64,000 nucleotides of DNA. Origin: Arcicella sp040387735 (GTDB lineage Bacteria > Bacteroidota > Bacteroidia > Cytophagales > Spirosomataceae). Positions 36,093 through 44,298 of this stretch are shown here, in pieces (the stretch's first letter is position 1; every line of letters begins with the position of its first letter). The notes below the pieces were generated by a model. It made no database searches. It was not told the DNA's origin and saw only the letters and a program-made list of their open reading frames with translations. Made by a program: the position numbers and the translations under genes. The stretch spans positions 37,084 through 101,083 of the forward strand of contig JAZKDE010000043.1 in assembly GCA_040387735.1 (NCBI GenBank). The letters are read 5' to 3'.

Positions 36093-36130
36093 AAGCGGGT
36101 TATTAGAATAAAAATTCTAATAACCCGCTT
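36093..36130 (-). terminator. hairpin terminator shared by mce and the envelope gene
   Basis: Perfect 17-bp arms AAGCGGGTTATTAGAAT / ATTCTAATAACCCGCTT with a 4-nt loop. The minus strand continues TTTTTT, so it chiefly ends the minus-strand gene; the plus side has no T-run. Confidence 0.82.
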
Positions 36131-36136
36131 CTACAA

Positions 36137-37093
36137 TTAGTATCTTCTAACTTTCAATTCTTGTAAACCTCCTTCAAATTTGAGGTTGATTTTCTTATTT
36201 GATTTATCAAAATTTGGGGTTTCCCAATGACCATCTTTTTGGATAAATCCATCAAAATCTTTGTCATTCAAACCTCCGTCAAGGTCAATACGACAACCTA
36301 CTGATTCTGGCACTTTAAATTCAATTGAAGTTAATCCAGACTCAATTTGCACATCCAAATTATCTACTTTATCACCCAATTTTACGTCTGTTTTAGTCAA
36401 ACCAGTTTTAATAGAAAGGTTTTTGACTTTGTATTCACTCAAATCAAAATCTGCTTTACCCGCTCCAAACTCAAATTTCATATCCCAAATCACCGAAGGG
36501 TTTAATTTCAAATTGATTTTATTATTATTGTCATCACCAATATTGATGTTATTCTTTTTTCCTCTTAAAGCAAAATCAAGCGTTGGACTCGTTGAATCGC
36601 CCGTCTTTTTCAAGGAAATATTACCAAAATCAAGTTTTGCCTCAGCTTCTACCAATTGAGAAGAAGTCCCTCCTATTTCAAACTCTGCCGCCCCGCCCGA
36701 AAAATTAAACGTTGCATTTTTAATGGCCGAATTCATTGGCGAATTCAAGGTTTGATTTGAGCCTTTGAAACTTCTATCCTCATCGTTATCATCATCGTCA
36801 TCATCATCCATATCAATATGAATACCATTATCATCAAAAGCATTTTCAACTTTTTCTTGACAACTTCTGATAATTACCGTAGGAATTGCAATGCACAAAA
36901 GCACGATTGTAACGACGGTTGCTGAGCGACTACTTTTTCCCAATAATGCTACCAATCCAAGATATATCAATAAAAGCGGCCACAAGCGGAATATTTCGTG
37001 CCAATTGATATGAAACCAATCTAATTCTTTTCCCAAGAACAAGATACCGAGTAAAATCAAAAATCCACCCGTGAAAATATTTTTAGAGTTCAT
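36137..37093 (-). CDS. LiaF-like membrane protein (DUF5668 plus toast-rack domain)
   Basis: A 318-residue envelope protein. The N-terminus has two to three membrane helices of the LiaI/LiaF DUF5668 type (GFLILLGILFLGKELDWF, WPLLLIYLGLVALLG, VVTIVLLCIAIPTVII). A very acidic Asp-rich linker (residues about 93-107, DMDDDDDDDNDED) precedes a repetitive beta domain (about 120-318, FSGGAAEFEIGG, KFEFGAGKADFDLSEYKVKNLSIKTGLTKTDVKLGD). It resembles cell-wall-stress proteins such as LiaF, although no kinase is near. It forms a pair with the upstream PspC/DUF5668 gene. A role in envelope-stress sensing is inferred. Confidence 0.83.
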   Translation of the reverse strand: MNSKNIFTGGFLILLGILFLGKELDWFHINWHEIFRLWPLLLIYLGLVALLGKSSRSATVVTIVLLCIAIPTVIIRSCQEKVENAFDDNGIHIDMDDDDDDDNDEDRSFKGSNQTLNSPMNSAIKNATFNFSGGAAEFEIGGTSSQLVEAEAKLDFGNISLKKTGDSTSPTLDFALRGKKNNINIGDDNNNKINLKLNPSVIWDMKFEFGAGKADFDLSEYKVKNLSIKTGLTKTDVKLGDKVDNLDVQIESGLTSIEFKVPESVGCRIDLDGGLNDKDFDGFIQKDGHWETPNFDKSNKKINLKFEGGLQELKVRRY

Positions 37094-37100
37094 GTTATTT

Positions 37101-37214
37101 CAGTGAACAATTAACCGAGTACAGTTAGCAATTAACAGTTAGCAGCTATTATCAATCAGTTGTTATTAAAAACTATTCTATCACTGATAACTGCTTACTG
37201 TTAATTGTTTACTG
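37101..37214. repeat. long imperfect inverted repeat between envelope genes
   Basis: Outer arms CAGTGAACAATTAAC (37101-37115) and GTTAATTGTTTACTG (37200-37214), one mismatch. Inner parts AATTAACAGTTAGCAG and CTGCTTACTGTTAATT also pair in part. It could fold into a long hairpin in the intercistronic mRNA. Confidence 0.6.
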
Positions 37215-37231
37215 AATACCGTTAACTGATT

Positions 37232-37678
37232 TTAGAGGTTACTACTATTACTATCGTTATGAAAATCAATTTTATCCTTGTCTTTGAAGATGATATAACC
37301 ACCCACTCCAATTAGGATTAGAGGCCAAAATTTACCAAAATCAAAATCAGGAATCCATTCGTCTAAAAGGAAAATTGTACCAAGGACTACTAAAATAATC
37401 CCCCAAACTTTGTTTGAATCTTTTTTCATGTTAGTTAGTGTTTCGTTAAAAGTTGAATCATTGGTGACATCAGCCGAAGCCGTTTGCCATTGATGTTGTA
37501 CTGGCAAAGCTGCCCACAAGATAATATAAATCCAGAAGAAAATACCGTGCGTGAAAATTAATCCGATAACTAAAATTATTCTCATTACGGAAAGGTCAAT
37601 CCCGAAACGCTCTGCTAAACCTGCTGCAACACCACCTAACTGTCCTTTAGAAGGTATGCGATATAATGTCTGATTCAT
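37232..37678 (-). CDS. PspC-domain protein with a DUF5668-type C-terminus
   Basis: A 148-residue membrane protein. The PspC domain (1-60, MNQTLYRIPSKGQLGGVAAGLAERFGI, DLSVMRIILVIGLI) ends in a membrane helix pair. A short soluble linker (ASADVTNDSTFNETL) follows, then two hydrophobic helices (NKVWGIILVVLGTIFLLDEW, FWPLILIGVGGYIIF) like those in LiaF-type proteins. It lies 138 bp upstream of the LiaF-like gene on the same strand, with a palindromic element between, so they probably work together in envelope stress. Its domain content differs from the short PspC protein at 11820. Confidence 0.88.
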   Translation of the reverse strand: MNQTLYRIPSKGQLGGVAAGLAERFGIDLSVMRIILVIGLIFTHGIFFWIYIILWAALPVQHQWQTASADVTNDSTFNETLTNMKKDSNKVWGIILVVLGTIFLLDEWIPDFDFGKFWPLILIGVGGYIIFKDKDKIDFHNDSNSSNL

Positions 37679-37987
37679 GGTTTTTGTTTTTTAATTTTAA
37701 GTTAATAAATTGATTTAGAGGCTTTTATTACATATTTACGAACAAAGAACGCTACTCTTTAATACATAGTACCTTGTTTGATGTCCGAAAGGTATGATGA
37801 CTTTGATGAATGGCAATCTGGAATTAAATGAACGGTAAGTAGGAATTAAGAATGGATTAATTTCTATGTGAGAACTGAACGTTAGCAAAGGAGACGAACA
37901 AATAGGGAAAGAATAAAGTTAAAAGAAAAAGGGTTAAAAGAAAAGATATTTTCCTTTAACCCTTTTTCTGATCCGTAACTCAAAAAA
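37679..37987. other. 309-bp spacer, terminator only
   Basis: Holds the terminator of the secreted coiled-coil gene (minus strand) and the promoter of the PspC gene (minus strand). No reading frame was supported. Confidence 0.5.
37924..37969 (-). terminator. terminator of the secreted coiled-coil gene
   Basis: AGAAAAAGGGTTAAA / TTTAACCCTTTTTCT, perfect 15-bp arms with a 16-nt A/T-rich loop that may extend the stem. T-rich flank on the minus strand. Confidence 0.7.
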
Positions 37988-38665
37988 TTATTGTTTCGGC
38001 ACTTTTGTTTTTGCTTCATCCACTTTTTTCTGTTGAGCATTTACGCTTTCGCCCATTGAAATTTGGTCTTTTTTATTTTGTTCAACATCGGTCAAAAGTT
38101 TTTCTAATTCTGCTTTATTTTCATCTATTTTCTTCAAAAGTTTTTCCTTTTCTCTTTTATTATCCTCAATAGAACGCACTAATTTATCCCCCGTTTTGAT
38201 TACTTTTTTCTGTTTATCAACAACATCCTCCATCGTTTTTTCTTCCGTTCTCACACCTTCTTGGAGGTTAATTAGTTCAACAAAGTCATTCAAAATTTTC
38301 TCTGCCGCTGCATACTTTGGGTGCGTACCATTTACATAAGCTTCATCTCCTAAACCCAACGATAAAAATATTTTGGTACGTCCTTTTTCAGTTGAAATTC
38401 TACTTAACAACATCACAGGGTCGCCAGAGACGGTTGGTACACTTGCTCCAGTAATTTTATACGCCCCACTTTTTCCCGATTCTACTTTACCATATTTGGC
38501 TAATTCTACTTGCCAAGCTTGTTTAACATATTTATCATCTACCGCAACTGATGTATATAAACCTTCTTTATTAGCTTTTTCAACTTCTTGTGTGCCTGAG
38601 AATACTTGAGCATTAACCGACTGGAAACCAGTCAATAACATAGCGGTTATTAATAGCTTTTTCAT
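37988..38665 (-). CDS. secreted coiled-coil protein of unknown function
   Basis: I do not recognise the family of this 225-residue protein. It has a signal peptide (MKKLLITAMLLTGFQSVNAQ), a globular part (about 21-130, with VFSGTQEVEKANKEGLYTSV and KIFLSLGLGDEAYV), then a strong heptad-rich coiled coil (about 140-215, EEKTMEDVVDKQKKVIKTGDKLVRSIEDNKREKEKLLKKIDENKAEL). It is probably periplasmic or envelope-bound and oligomeric. It has no clear operon partner; a terminator follows it. The confidence lies in it being a real secreted protein rather than in a role. Confidence 0.75.
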   Translation of the reverse strand: MKKLLITAMLLTGFQSVNAQVFSGTQEVEKANKEGLYTSVAVDDKYVKQAWQVELAKYGKVESGKSGAYKITGASVPTVSGDPVMLLSRISTEKGRTKIFLSLGLGDEAYVNGTHPKYAAAEKILNDFVELINLQEGVRTEEKTMEDVVDKQKKVIKTGDKLVRSIEDNKREKEKLLKKIDENKAELEKLLTDVEQNKKDQISMGESVNAQQKKVDEAKTKVPKQ

Positions 38666-38789
38666 AAATTTTTTAGCTTTTTTAGATTAAACGATTTTAA
38701 AATGATTTATTGCAAGTTAAATAACAAAGATATGACTGCCAAAGGTTTCAAAAGTAACTTGGCAACTCAAGCGAAATAAAGATTTAATC

Positions 38790-39377
38790 ATGAGACTATC
38801 CGTTATAATCCTCGCCGCTGGAAGTTCCAGTCGTTTGGGACAACCAAAACAACTCATTGAGTTTCGTGGTGAAACACTAATTCATCGAACTATCAAAATA
38901 GGTTTAACTATTTCTGATGATGTTTTGGTTGTATTAGGAGCGAACTCCGACCTTATCCAACACAGTATTCAGCCTCTTATTGGAAAAATTAGTACCGTCG
39001 TAAATCCCGATTGGGAAGAAGGTATGGGAACATCTATTCGGACTGGAACACAAAAATTAGCCGAAAAATCAGATGCCATGATGGTTCTTTTGTGTGACCA
39101 ACCGCTAATTACGCAAGAACTTTTGCAAAAAATAGTGCAAACTTTTGCAAACTCCAACGCTTCAATTGTTGCTTGTAATTACGGAAATCAATTAGGAGTA
39201 CCCATGCTATTTGATAAATCTATTTTCCCTGAACTTCTGAAATTACAAGGAGATAAAGGTGCAAGGGTGTTTTTGAACAATTTTCAAGATAAAATTACTA
39301 CCGTATATTTTCCAGAAGGGCTATTTGATATTGATACACCAGAGGACAAAATAAGCCTCCAAGCTATTGATATTTAA
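38790..39377 (+). CDS. MobA/MocA-like nucleotidyltransferase
   Basis: A 195-residue GT-A fold enzyme that transfers a nucleotide to a cofactor or sugar phosphate. Features are the nucleotide loop LAAGSSSRLGQPKQL (8-22), VVNPDWEEGMGTSIRTG, the metal-binding LLCDQPLI, the region GVPMLFDKSIF...LQGDKGARVFL, and the C-terminal FDIDTPED. These match molybdenum-cofactor cytidylyltransferase (MocA) and MobA-like proteins. MocA normally serves xanthine-dehydrogenase-type enzymes, but none is visible in the window, so the substrate is uncertain. It is followed by its own hairpin terminator. Confidence 0.85.
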   Translation: MRLSVIILAAGSSSRLGQPKQLIEFRGETLIHRTIKIGLTISDDVLVVLGANSDLIQHSIQPLIGKISTVVNPDWEEGMGTSIRTGTQKLAEKSDAMMVLLCDQPLITQELLQKIVQTFANSNASIVACNYGNQLGVPMLFDKSIFPELLKLQGDKGARVFLNNFQDKITTVYFPEGLFDIDTPEDKISLQAIDI

Positions 39378-39383
39378 CCACAT

Positions 39384-39412
39384 AAAAAAAACCGAAGAAT
39401 ATTCTTCGGTTT
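39384..39412 (+). terminator. terminator of the MocA-like gene
   Basis: AAACCGAAGAAT / ATTCTTCGGTTT, perfect 12-bp arms, seven A before and a T-poor end, 10 bp after the stop. Acts as a hairpin terminator. Confidence 0.75.
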
Positions 39413-39634
39413 CTAAAAGAGGATTCTTAATTTTTATTTATGATTTTTAAATTTCACAATAAATATTTGAATCTTCTTTTGGTCTGATATAAATTATGGT
39501 CAAGTATTTACGAACGAATAGTAATGAGAAAATGGCTAAGTATTAAGGAAACCGTGTAGCGACATATATTTGAATGGAATAATACGATATATGTTGTTTG
39601 ATGATGCAAATTTGTGCAAATTTTGAAATAAAAG

Positions 39635-39658
39635 AAATAGCCAATTTGGCTATTTTCT
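39635..39658. terminator. hairpin before the LuxR-type regulator
   Basis: AAATAGCCA-ATT-TGGCTATTT followed by TTC. A 9-bp perfect stem with a 3-nt loop, 85 bp before the regulator ATG. It could be a leftover terminator or part of the regulator's control region. Confidence 0.45.
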
Positions 39659-39742
39659 GACAAAAATCATTTAAATTTGAAATCTTCAGTTGAGCCACAG
39701 GGATAATTTATGGTAAATTATAGACTCATTTTTTAATACTTC

Positions 39743-40546
39743 ATGCAAAATTTTTCTGATCATTCATTGGATCAACTATATCGCAAATGCTTAGAAGCTG
39801 TGAATCAGATTTCGGGAATTGCTTCTGAAAAGTCAGCCGAAAAGTACTTACAAGAAATAGGCTTTTTCAACAAAGACACAACTTATCTGAATGCTGTTTA
39901 CGGCATTATGGATATGAGTAACCTTACTTTCAAGTACATCGCTAATACGGAAGTTGCTTTGGGTATTCCAGCCGAAACGTTCATGAAAAAAGGTTTCAGT
40001 CAATTTTTGGATTCGATGGTTCCAGAAACTAAAAATGTATCTTCAATTCCTACACTTTTTAATTTTATGATGGAATCAATCAGAGATGCTCCGAAAGATA
40101 TTCAACAAAATTTTATTGCTTATGGCTACGGAATGAAGCATTTGCGTCCAAGTGGAAAACCATTTCATACCATGGTACAAATATTTGGTTTGGAATTTAA
40201 TGCAGATGGGTTTCCAACGCTCTGTTTCATTGTTGACCAAGATATTGACCATTTAATAAAACCAACCGACCAATATTGGGGAAGACTAAGTTTTAATAGT
40301 GGTGAATTTGTTACCACTTTTTCATCAAAAGAAACCATTATAAAGAAACAGGATATTTTTTCTAACCGTGAACTTGATGTACTGAAACTTTTATTAAGAG
40401 GCTACGAATCTAAGCAAATTGCAGAAAAATTGTTCATTAGTTCAAATACGGTAGATAATCACCGTAAAAATATGATTCGAAAATTGGATGCACGTGACAC
40501 AACGGCACTCGTGCAATTAACTAAGCAATTAGGAATATTAAGGTAG
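39743..40546 (+). CDS. LuxR-type transcription regulator with a sensory N-terminus
   Basis: A 267-residue transcription factor. The C-terminus is a clear LuxR helix-turn-helix (about 200-267, SNRELDVLKLLLRGYESKQIAEKLFISSNTVDNHRKNMIRKL). The N-terminal about 190 residues resemble a PAS-like sensor (NLTFKYIANTEVALGIP, FHTMVQIFGLEFNADGFPTLCFIVDQDI), a layout common among Bacteroidota regulators. It has no receiver and no cognate kinase next to it. Small-molecule sensing is inferred. It is convergent with the ABC transporter genes. Confidence 0.88.
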   Translation: MQNFSDHSLDQLYRKCLEAVNQISGIASEKSAEKYLQEIGFFNKDTTYLNAVYGIMDMSNLTFKYIANTEVALGIPAETFMKKGFSQFLDSMVPETKNVSSIPTLFNFMMESIRDAPKDIQQNFIAYGYGMKHLRPSGKPFHTMVQIFGLEFNADGFPTLCFIVDQDIDHLIKPTDQYWGRLSFNSGEFVTTFSSKETIIKKQDIFSNRELDVLKLLLRGYESKQIAEKLFISSNTVDNHRKNMIRKLDARDTTALVQLTKQLGILR

Positions 40547-40630
40547 GTATTAGGTATTGTTCAAAGCCAATGCTAAATATTGAAGTTCCCCAAAAGGAAT
40601 TAGTTAAAATACTTACGACCTAATACCTAC
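40543..40630. terminator. inverted repeat between convergent genes
   Basis: GTAGGTATTAGGT (40543-40555) and ACCTAATACCTAC (40618-40630), perfect 13-bp arms with a 62-nt loop. It overlaps the regulator stop and ends just before the permease stop, so transcripts from both sides would form a hairpin. Confidence 0.45.
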
Positions 40631-40634
40631 TAAA

Positions 40635-41960
40635 TTATCCTTTATAAAAAACCCATTTAGAAATTTCTTTCCATGATGGTTTCTTTCCGTACATCAAAAT
40701 ACCTACCCGATACACTTTTCCTGCAATCCAAGTTGTTCCTAAAAAACCGAGTATTAATAAAGTCAGAGATAATGCTATTTGCCAATTTGGTACGCCAAAA
40801 GGTAAACGAACCATCATGTCAATGGGAGATGTCAATGGGAACATTGAAGCCCAAAAAGCCAAATTACTGTCGGGGTCTTGAATGATTACTTGCCCCAAAA
40901 CAAACGATAAAATAATCGGAATGGTAACGGGAAACATGAATTGCTGAGCTTCAGATGAGTTCTCAACGGCTGAACCAATGGCGGCGAAAAGTGAACTGTA
41001 AATCATGTATCCGCCAATGTAAAATAATAAAAAACAGATAATTAGTTTGACTAACGAGACGTTTTCAATAGTTTGAGAAATGCCCGATAAAGGATTTTTA
41101 TCCTTAAAATCTTTCTTAAATTGAGCAATATCATCTTTGGTTTTTCCCGTTTTTTGCATGGTTTGTACTTTCTCTTCAATTTTGCCCGACATTAATTTTG
41201 TCGTAGCAGTAGAAGCCGTAAAAGTTAAAACACCCCACAAAAGAAATTGCGTTATGCCAACCAATCCTACGCCAATAATTTTACCCATCATCAATTGAAA
41301 TGGTCTTACCGACGAAATCATAACCTCAATAATACGGTTACTTTTCTCTTCAATAACTCCATTCATTACCTGCGAACCGTACAACAAAGCAGAAATATAG
41401 AGAATCATACCAAAAACACCCGCCAAAATCATTGCACCCGTCGAGCTACTACTTTGCTCATTTCCGTCTTCTTGTATGGTATAAGTTTGGGCATTTACGC
41501 TAACTTTATTATCCTCCAAAATTTTCAAATCAATGTGAGCATTTTCTAATTTAATATTACGGAGTTCATTCTGAATTGTGCCTTGAATATCAAATTGCGT
41601 ACTCATTCCGATAGATTTTTTGCCAACCATTTTTACCCCGTCAGGATTTGTCAAAACGTCTTTGGGAATATCTACCAAAATATCAGCATCGCTTTTATGC
41701 AATTGCTTTTTGGCTTGTTCAAAAGGTTGGTTAATAAACTGATAAGTGATGTCTTTATCCGATTTAATTTTGCCTTTAAACAGACCACTTTCATCAATAA
41801 TTTCAACGGTTTTGGTATCGTTAGAATTAAGAATAAAGTAAACAGGAATAGCATAAACGCCCGCTATCAAAAAAGGGACAATGATTGAAGCAATCCAGAA
41901 TGATTTTTTACGTACCCGAGTGACGTATTCTCTTTGTATAATTAGTAAGACTTTGTTCAT
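40635..41960 (-). CDS. ABC-2 type transporter permease (NatB-like)
   Basis: Inner-membrane export subunit of 441 residues. The start at 41960 (MNKVLLIIQREYVTRVRKKSFWIASIIVPF) is the usual ABC-2 start; the upstream in-frame ATG at 42011 is not typical. A first helix, a large periplasmic loop (about 60-190), then five helices at the C-terminus follow the NatB/DUF layout (GVIEEKSNRIIEVMISSVRPFQLMMGKIIGVGLVG; MFPVTIPIILSFVLGQVI). It pairs with the ATPase gene 81 bp upstream and would export ions or drugs. The substrate is unknown. A hairpin-rich repeat element lies between the two genes. Confidence 0.92.
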   Translation of the reverse strand: MNKVLLIIQREYVTRVRKKSFWIASIIVPFLIAGVYAIPVYFILNSNDTKTVEIIDESGLFKGKIKSDKDITYQFINQPFEQAKKQLHKSDADILVDIPKDVLTNPDGVKMVGKKSIGMSTQFDIQGTIQNELRNIKLENAHIDLKILEDNKVSVNAQTYTIQEDGNEQSSSSTGAMILAGVFGMILYISALLYGSQVMNGVIEEKSNRIIEVMISSVRPFQLMMGKIIGVGLVGITQFLLWGVLTFTASTATTKLMSGKIEEKVQTMQKTGKTKDDIAQFKKDFKDKNPLSGISQTIENVSLVKLIICFLLFYIGGYMIYSSLFAAIGSAVENSSEAQQFMFPVTIPIILSFVLGQVIIQDPDSNLAFWASMFPLTSPIDMMVRLPFGVPNWQIALSLTLLILGFLGTTWIAGKVYRVGILMYGKKPSWKEISKWVFYKG

Positions 41961-41968
41961 GGCTTTAA

Positions 41969-42045
41969 GAATGTAAGACGGAACTCCAGTTCCGTAGAAG
42001 TAGGTTATCAATACTCAAATCTGGAGATTCGAGTTGCATTTTTAC
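41969..42045. repeat. REP-like hairpin doublet between the two ABC genes
   Basis: TGTAAG then stem ACGGAACT (41978-41985) / AGTTCCGT (41988-41995), GTAG, a spacer, then stem ACTCAAATC (42013-42021) / GATTCGAGT (42026-42034, one mismatch). The pattern (TGTAAGAC, hairpin, spacer, hairpin) resembles the element at 51217 in reverse. Confidence 0.6.
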
Positions 42046-42965
42046 AATAAATCGTTAGCTTCTCCTCCTACAACTTTGATAAAAATATCGTTAAAAGAAG
42101 GAATATTTTCGTTGAAAGCTTTCAGCTCTACTTGTTGAATCAAGTTTCCAATCAATTGATTTACAGGTAGTTCATAAATATTACGAATATGAGCTTTGGT
42201 AATACCATCTTCCAAAGGTTCAGTAGCTAATATTTCAAAAGTATTGTTTGTTTCGGGTAAATTTCCCACAAATTCTATCAGATAAGAATCATCTTTAAAG
42301 CGGTTTTTAACCTCTTTTTTGGCTCCGTGTAGAACCACTTTTGATTTATTGATAAGAGCAATATGGTCGCAAAGTTCTTCGACCGACTCCATACGGTGCG
42401 TCGAAAAAATGATTGTAGTGCCACGTTCTTTCAATTCCAAAATTTCATCCTTCAAAAGATTAGCATTGATAGGGTCAAAACCAGAAAAAGGTTCATCCAA
42501 AATTATCAATTTAGGTTCGTGAACGATGGTTGCAATGAATTGTGTTTTTTGCTGCATCCCTTTTGAAAGGTCTTCCACATTTTTATCCCACCAATCTTTA
42601 ATATCAAATTTGATAAACCATTTTTTCAACCTTTCCAGGGCTTCACCTTTATTCATTCCTTTGAGCTGAGCAAGGTACAAAAGTTGCTCCCCAACTTTCA
42701 TTTTTTTGTAAAGTCCCCGTTCTTCGGGTAAATACCCAATATCTTCAATGTGCTTGGGTTGCAGCCTTTCTCCATTAAGGATAATAAGTCCTTCGTCGGG
42801 AGCAGTAATTTGATTGATGATACGAATGAGTGAAGTTTTGCCTGCACCATTTGGACCGAGCAAGCCAAAAATTGAACCTTTGGGAACTTCAATACTGACG
42901 TCATTCAAGGCAGTATGTTCGGCGTAACGTTTTACTACGTGTTGTGCTTCTAAAATGTTGGACAT
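42042..42965 (-). CDS. ABC transporter ATP-binding protein (NatA-like)
   Basis: Cytoplasmic ATPase that drives the adjacent permease. The 307 residues contain Walker A GPNGAGKT (38-45), Q-loop region, the signature LSKGMQQKTQFIATIV, Walker B LIILDEPFSGFDPIN and the H-loop IIFSTHRMESVEEL. After about residue 215 there is a C-terminal beta region of about 90 residues (FVGNLPETNNTFEILATEPLEDG). This layout is that of the NatA/DrrA group of exporters. The gene is 81 bp from the permease and precedes it, so they are one operon. Confidence 0.95.
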   Translation of the reverse strand: MSNILEAQHVVKRYAEHTALNDVSIEVPKGSIFGLLGPNGAGKTSLIRIINQITAPDEGLIILNGERLQPKHIEDIGYLPEERGLYKKMKVGEQLLYLAQLKGMNKGEALERLKKWFIKFDIKDWWDKNVEDLSKGMQQKTQFIATIVHEPKLIILDEPFSGFDPINANLLKDEILELKERGTTIIFSTHRMESVEELCDHIALINKSKVVLHGAKKEVKNRFKDDSYLIEFVGNLPETNNTFEILATEPLEDGITKAHIRNIYELPVNQLIGNLIQQVELKAFNENIPSFNDIFIKVVGGEANDLL

Positions 42966-43024
42966 AATTTAAAAGGTTTTGGTTTTCTTTGCGGAAGCGA
43001 GGACGCTCTCATGACACAAAACAA

Positions 43025-43067
43025 AGAGAGTTTGCCAAAAATGATTTTTATTTTTGACAAACTCTCT
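43025..43067 (-). terminator. terminator of the Lys/Ala-rich gene
   Basis: AGAGAGTTTG / CAAACTCTCT, 10-bp perfect outer arms, with inner A/T pairing (CAAAAAT / ATTTTTG). 27 bp past the minus-strand stop. Confidence 0.75.
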
Positions 43068-43093
43068 ATTTTATTGATAATCGGTAATTATTC

Positions 43094-43492
43094 CTAAGCT
43101 TTTTCAGAATCAGTCGTTGCCGCTGATGTTGCTTTTGCTGGTGCTGTTTTAGTAGTAGCAGCCTTTGGAGCGGGAGTCGCAGCTTTTGGACTCTCACCAT
43201 CGTTGGTAACAATTGCAATTTTAGCATCTAAAGCTGCTTTTGCAAGTGCTTTTTCCTTAGCTTTTGCTACTTTTTCAGCTTTTTCAGCCGCTTTTTTCAA
43301 CGCTTTTTTAGTATCTTTTTCTTGTTCGTCAGTTTCCTCTTTCTGTAATTTAGCAAATTTCTTTACTATATCTTTTGAAGATTCATCTACGGCTTTAACT
43401 AATTTCTTGGCACTCTTGGCATTTAATCCGTGTAATTTCCCTAAGATTGCGGCCGATATTTCGTTAGCGAGGCTCTTGTTATCTGATTTCAT
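43094..43492 (-). CDS. Lys/Ala-rich protein, histone-H1-like tail
   Basis: A 132-residue protein with a short folded start (MKSDNKSLANEISAAILGKLHGLNAKSAKKLVKAVDE) and a long helical and disordered Lys/Ala/Pro-rich remainder (KKALKKAAEKAEKVAKAKEKALAKAA; PKAATPAPKAATTKTAPAKATS). This resembles histone-H1-like proteins of Bacteroidota, which may bind DNA, but acidic residues early on keep the charge mixed. It is monocistronic with its own terminator. A role in nucleoid organisation is only a possibility. Confidence 0.75.
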   Translation of the reverse strand: MKSDNKSLANEISAAILGKLHGLNAKSAKKLVKAVDESSKDIVKKFAKLQKEETDEQEKDTKKALKKAAEKAEKVAKAKEKALAKAALDAKIAIVTNDGESPKAATPAPKAATTKTAPAKATSAATTDSEKA

Positions 43493-43750
43493 TGTCAGTA
43501 TTAATTTAATGTTAAGATATTATTATATTTATGCAACGAATGTAGGAAGAAGGTTTTACTCAAAAAAATTTTTCGTGTTAAGTTTTGATAAAGGGATAGA
43601 AAAGAGTGAAAAGGGAAAATTATTAAAAGGAATGCATTTGCGATAGCATTGATGAATGAGATAGTTCGATGAATAGACCAAAATTTAATTTCTAAAACAG
43701 ATACTATGGTTAACCTGAATTCAAATTTTTCTTTACCTTACTTCTCACTT

Positions 43751-44287
43751 TTAACCTTTGCTCAATGTTTTACTGACAAAATCCCATGCCACAACGCCCG
43801 CCGTTACCGAAATATTTAATGAGTGTTTAGTACCAAATTGCGGAATTTCCAAACAAAAATCAGCCTGTTCAACGATGGTTTGATTTACCCCAAAAACTTC
43901 ATTCCCGAACACAAAGGCATATTTCCTTCCATCTTCTGGCTGAAATTCCAATAAAGAAACGCTATTTTCGACTTGCTCAACCGCCGCAACAATAATGCTG
44001 TCAGCCTGTAATTTTTTCACCAATTGTAGCACATCTTCAACGTGTTCCCAATTTACGGTTTCGTCTGCCCCCAAAGCCGTTTTTTGAATTTCTCGGTGCG
44101 GAGGTGTGGCAGTAATTCCACATAAATACACTTTTTCAACTTTAAAAGCATCACCCGTTCTAAAAACAGAACCGATGTTATTCATACTTCTGATATCATC
44201 TAAAATAAGAATGTAAGGAAATTTTTCACTTTCACGGAATTCTTCTGCGGAAAGACGATTCAAATCGTCCATTGATAATTTTTTCAT
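43751..44287 (-). CDS. TrmH-family RNA 2-prime-O-methyltransferase (SpoU)
   Basis: A 178-residue SPOUT-fold enzyme that methylates a ribose in tRNA or rRNA with SAM. Family motif 1 is RSMNNIGSVFRTGDAF (34-49), motif 2 is FVFGNEVFGV (about 130-140), and motif 3 is FGTKHSLNISVTAGVVAW (about 151-168) with the trefoil knot. It lacks an N-terminal substrate-binding extension, so it is a core-only type. It starts 11 bp after the stop of the HExxH protein gene, on the same strand, so they may be co-transcribed. Target RNA is unknown. Confidence 0.93.
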   Translation of the reverse strand: MKKLSMDDLNRLSAEEFRESEKFPYILILDDIRSMNNIGSVFRTGDAFKVEKVYLCGITATPPHREIQKTALGADETVNWEHVEDVLQLVKKLQADSIIVAAVEQVENSVSLLEFQPEDGRKYAFVFGNEVFGVNQTIVEQADFCLEIPQFGTKHSLNISVTAGVVAWDFVSKTLSKG

Positions 44288-44298
44288 TTTGTGTATGG

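Larger units (their letters stand above)
39378..39742. other. 365-bp spacer with terminator, palindromes and a promoter-like box
   Basis: Contains the MocA-like gene's terminator, an 8-bp palindrome pair ACATATAT (39562-39569) / ATATATGT (39587-39594) preceded by GTAGC, a hairpin at 39635-39655, and a perfect TAAATTTG box (39672-39679) before the LuxR gene. The nearest TTTG is 23 bp away, a long spacing. No gene. Confidence 0.5.

Noticed and set aside
43203..43646. 147-codon plus-strand frame opposite the Lys/Ala-rich gene
   Set aside because: It is the antisense of a low-complexity gene (Phe/Ala/Ser-rich shadow) with no independent signal.
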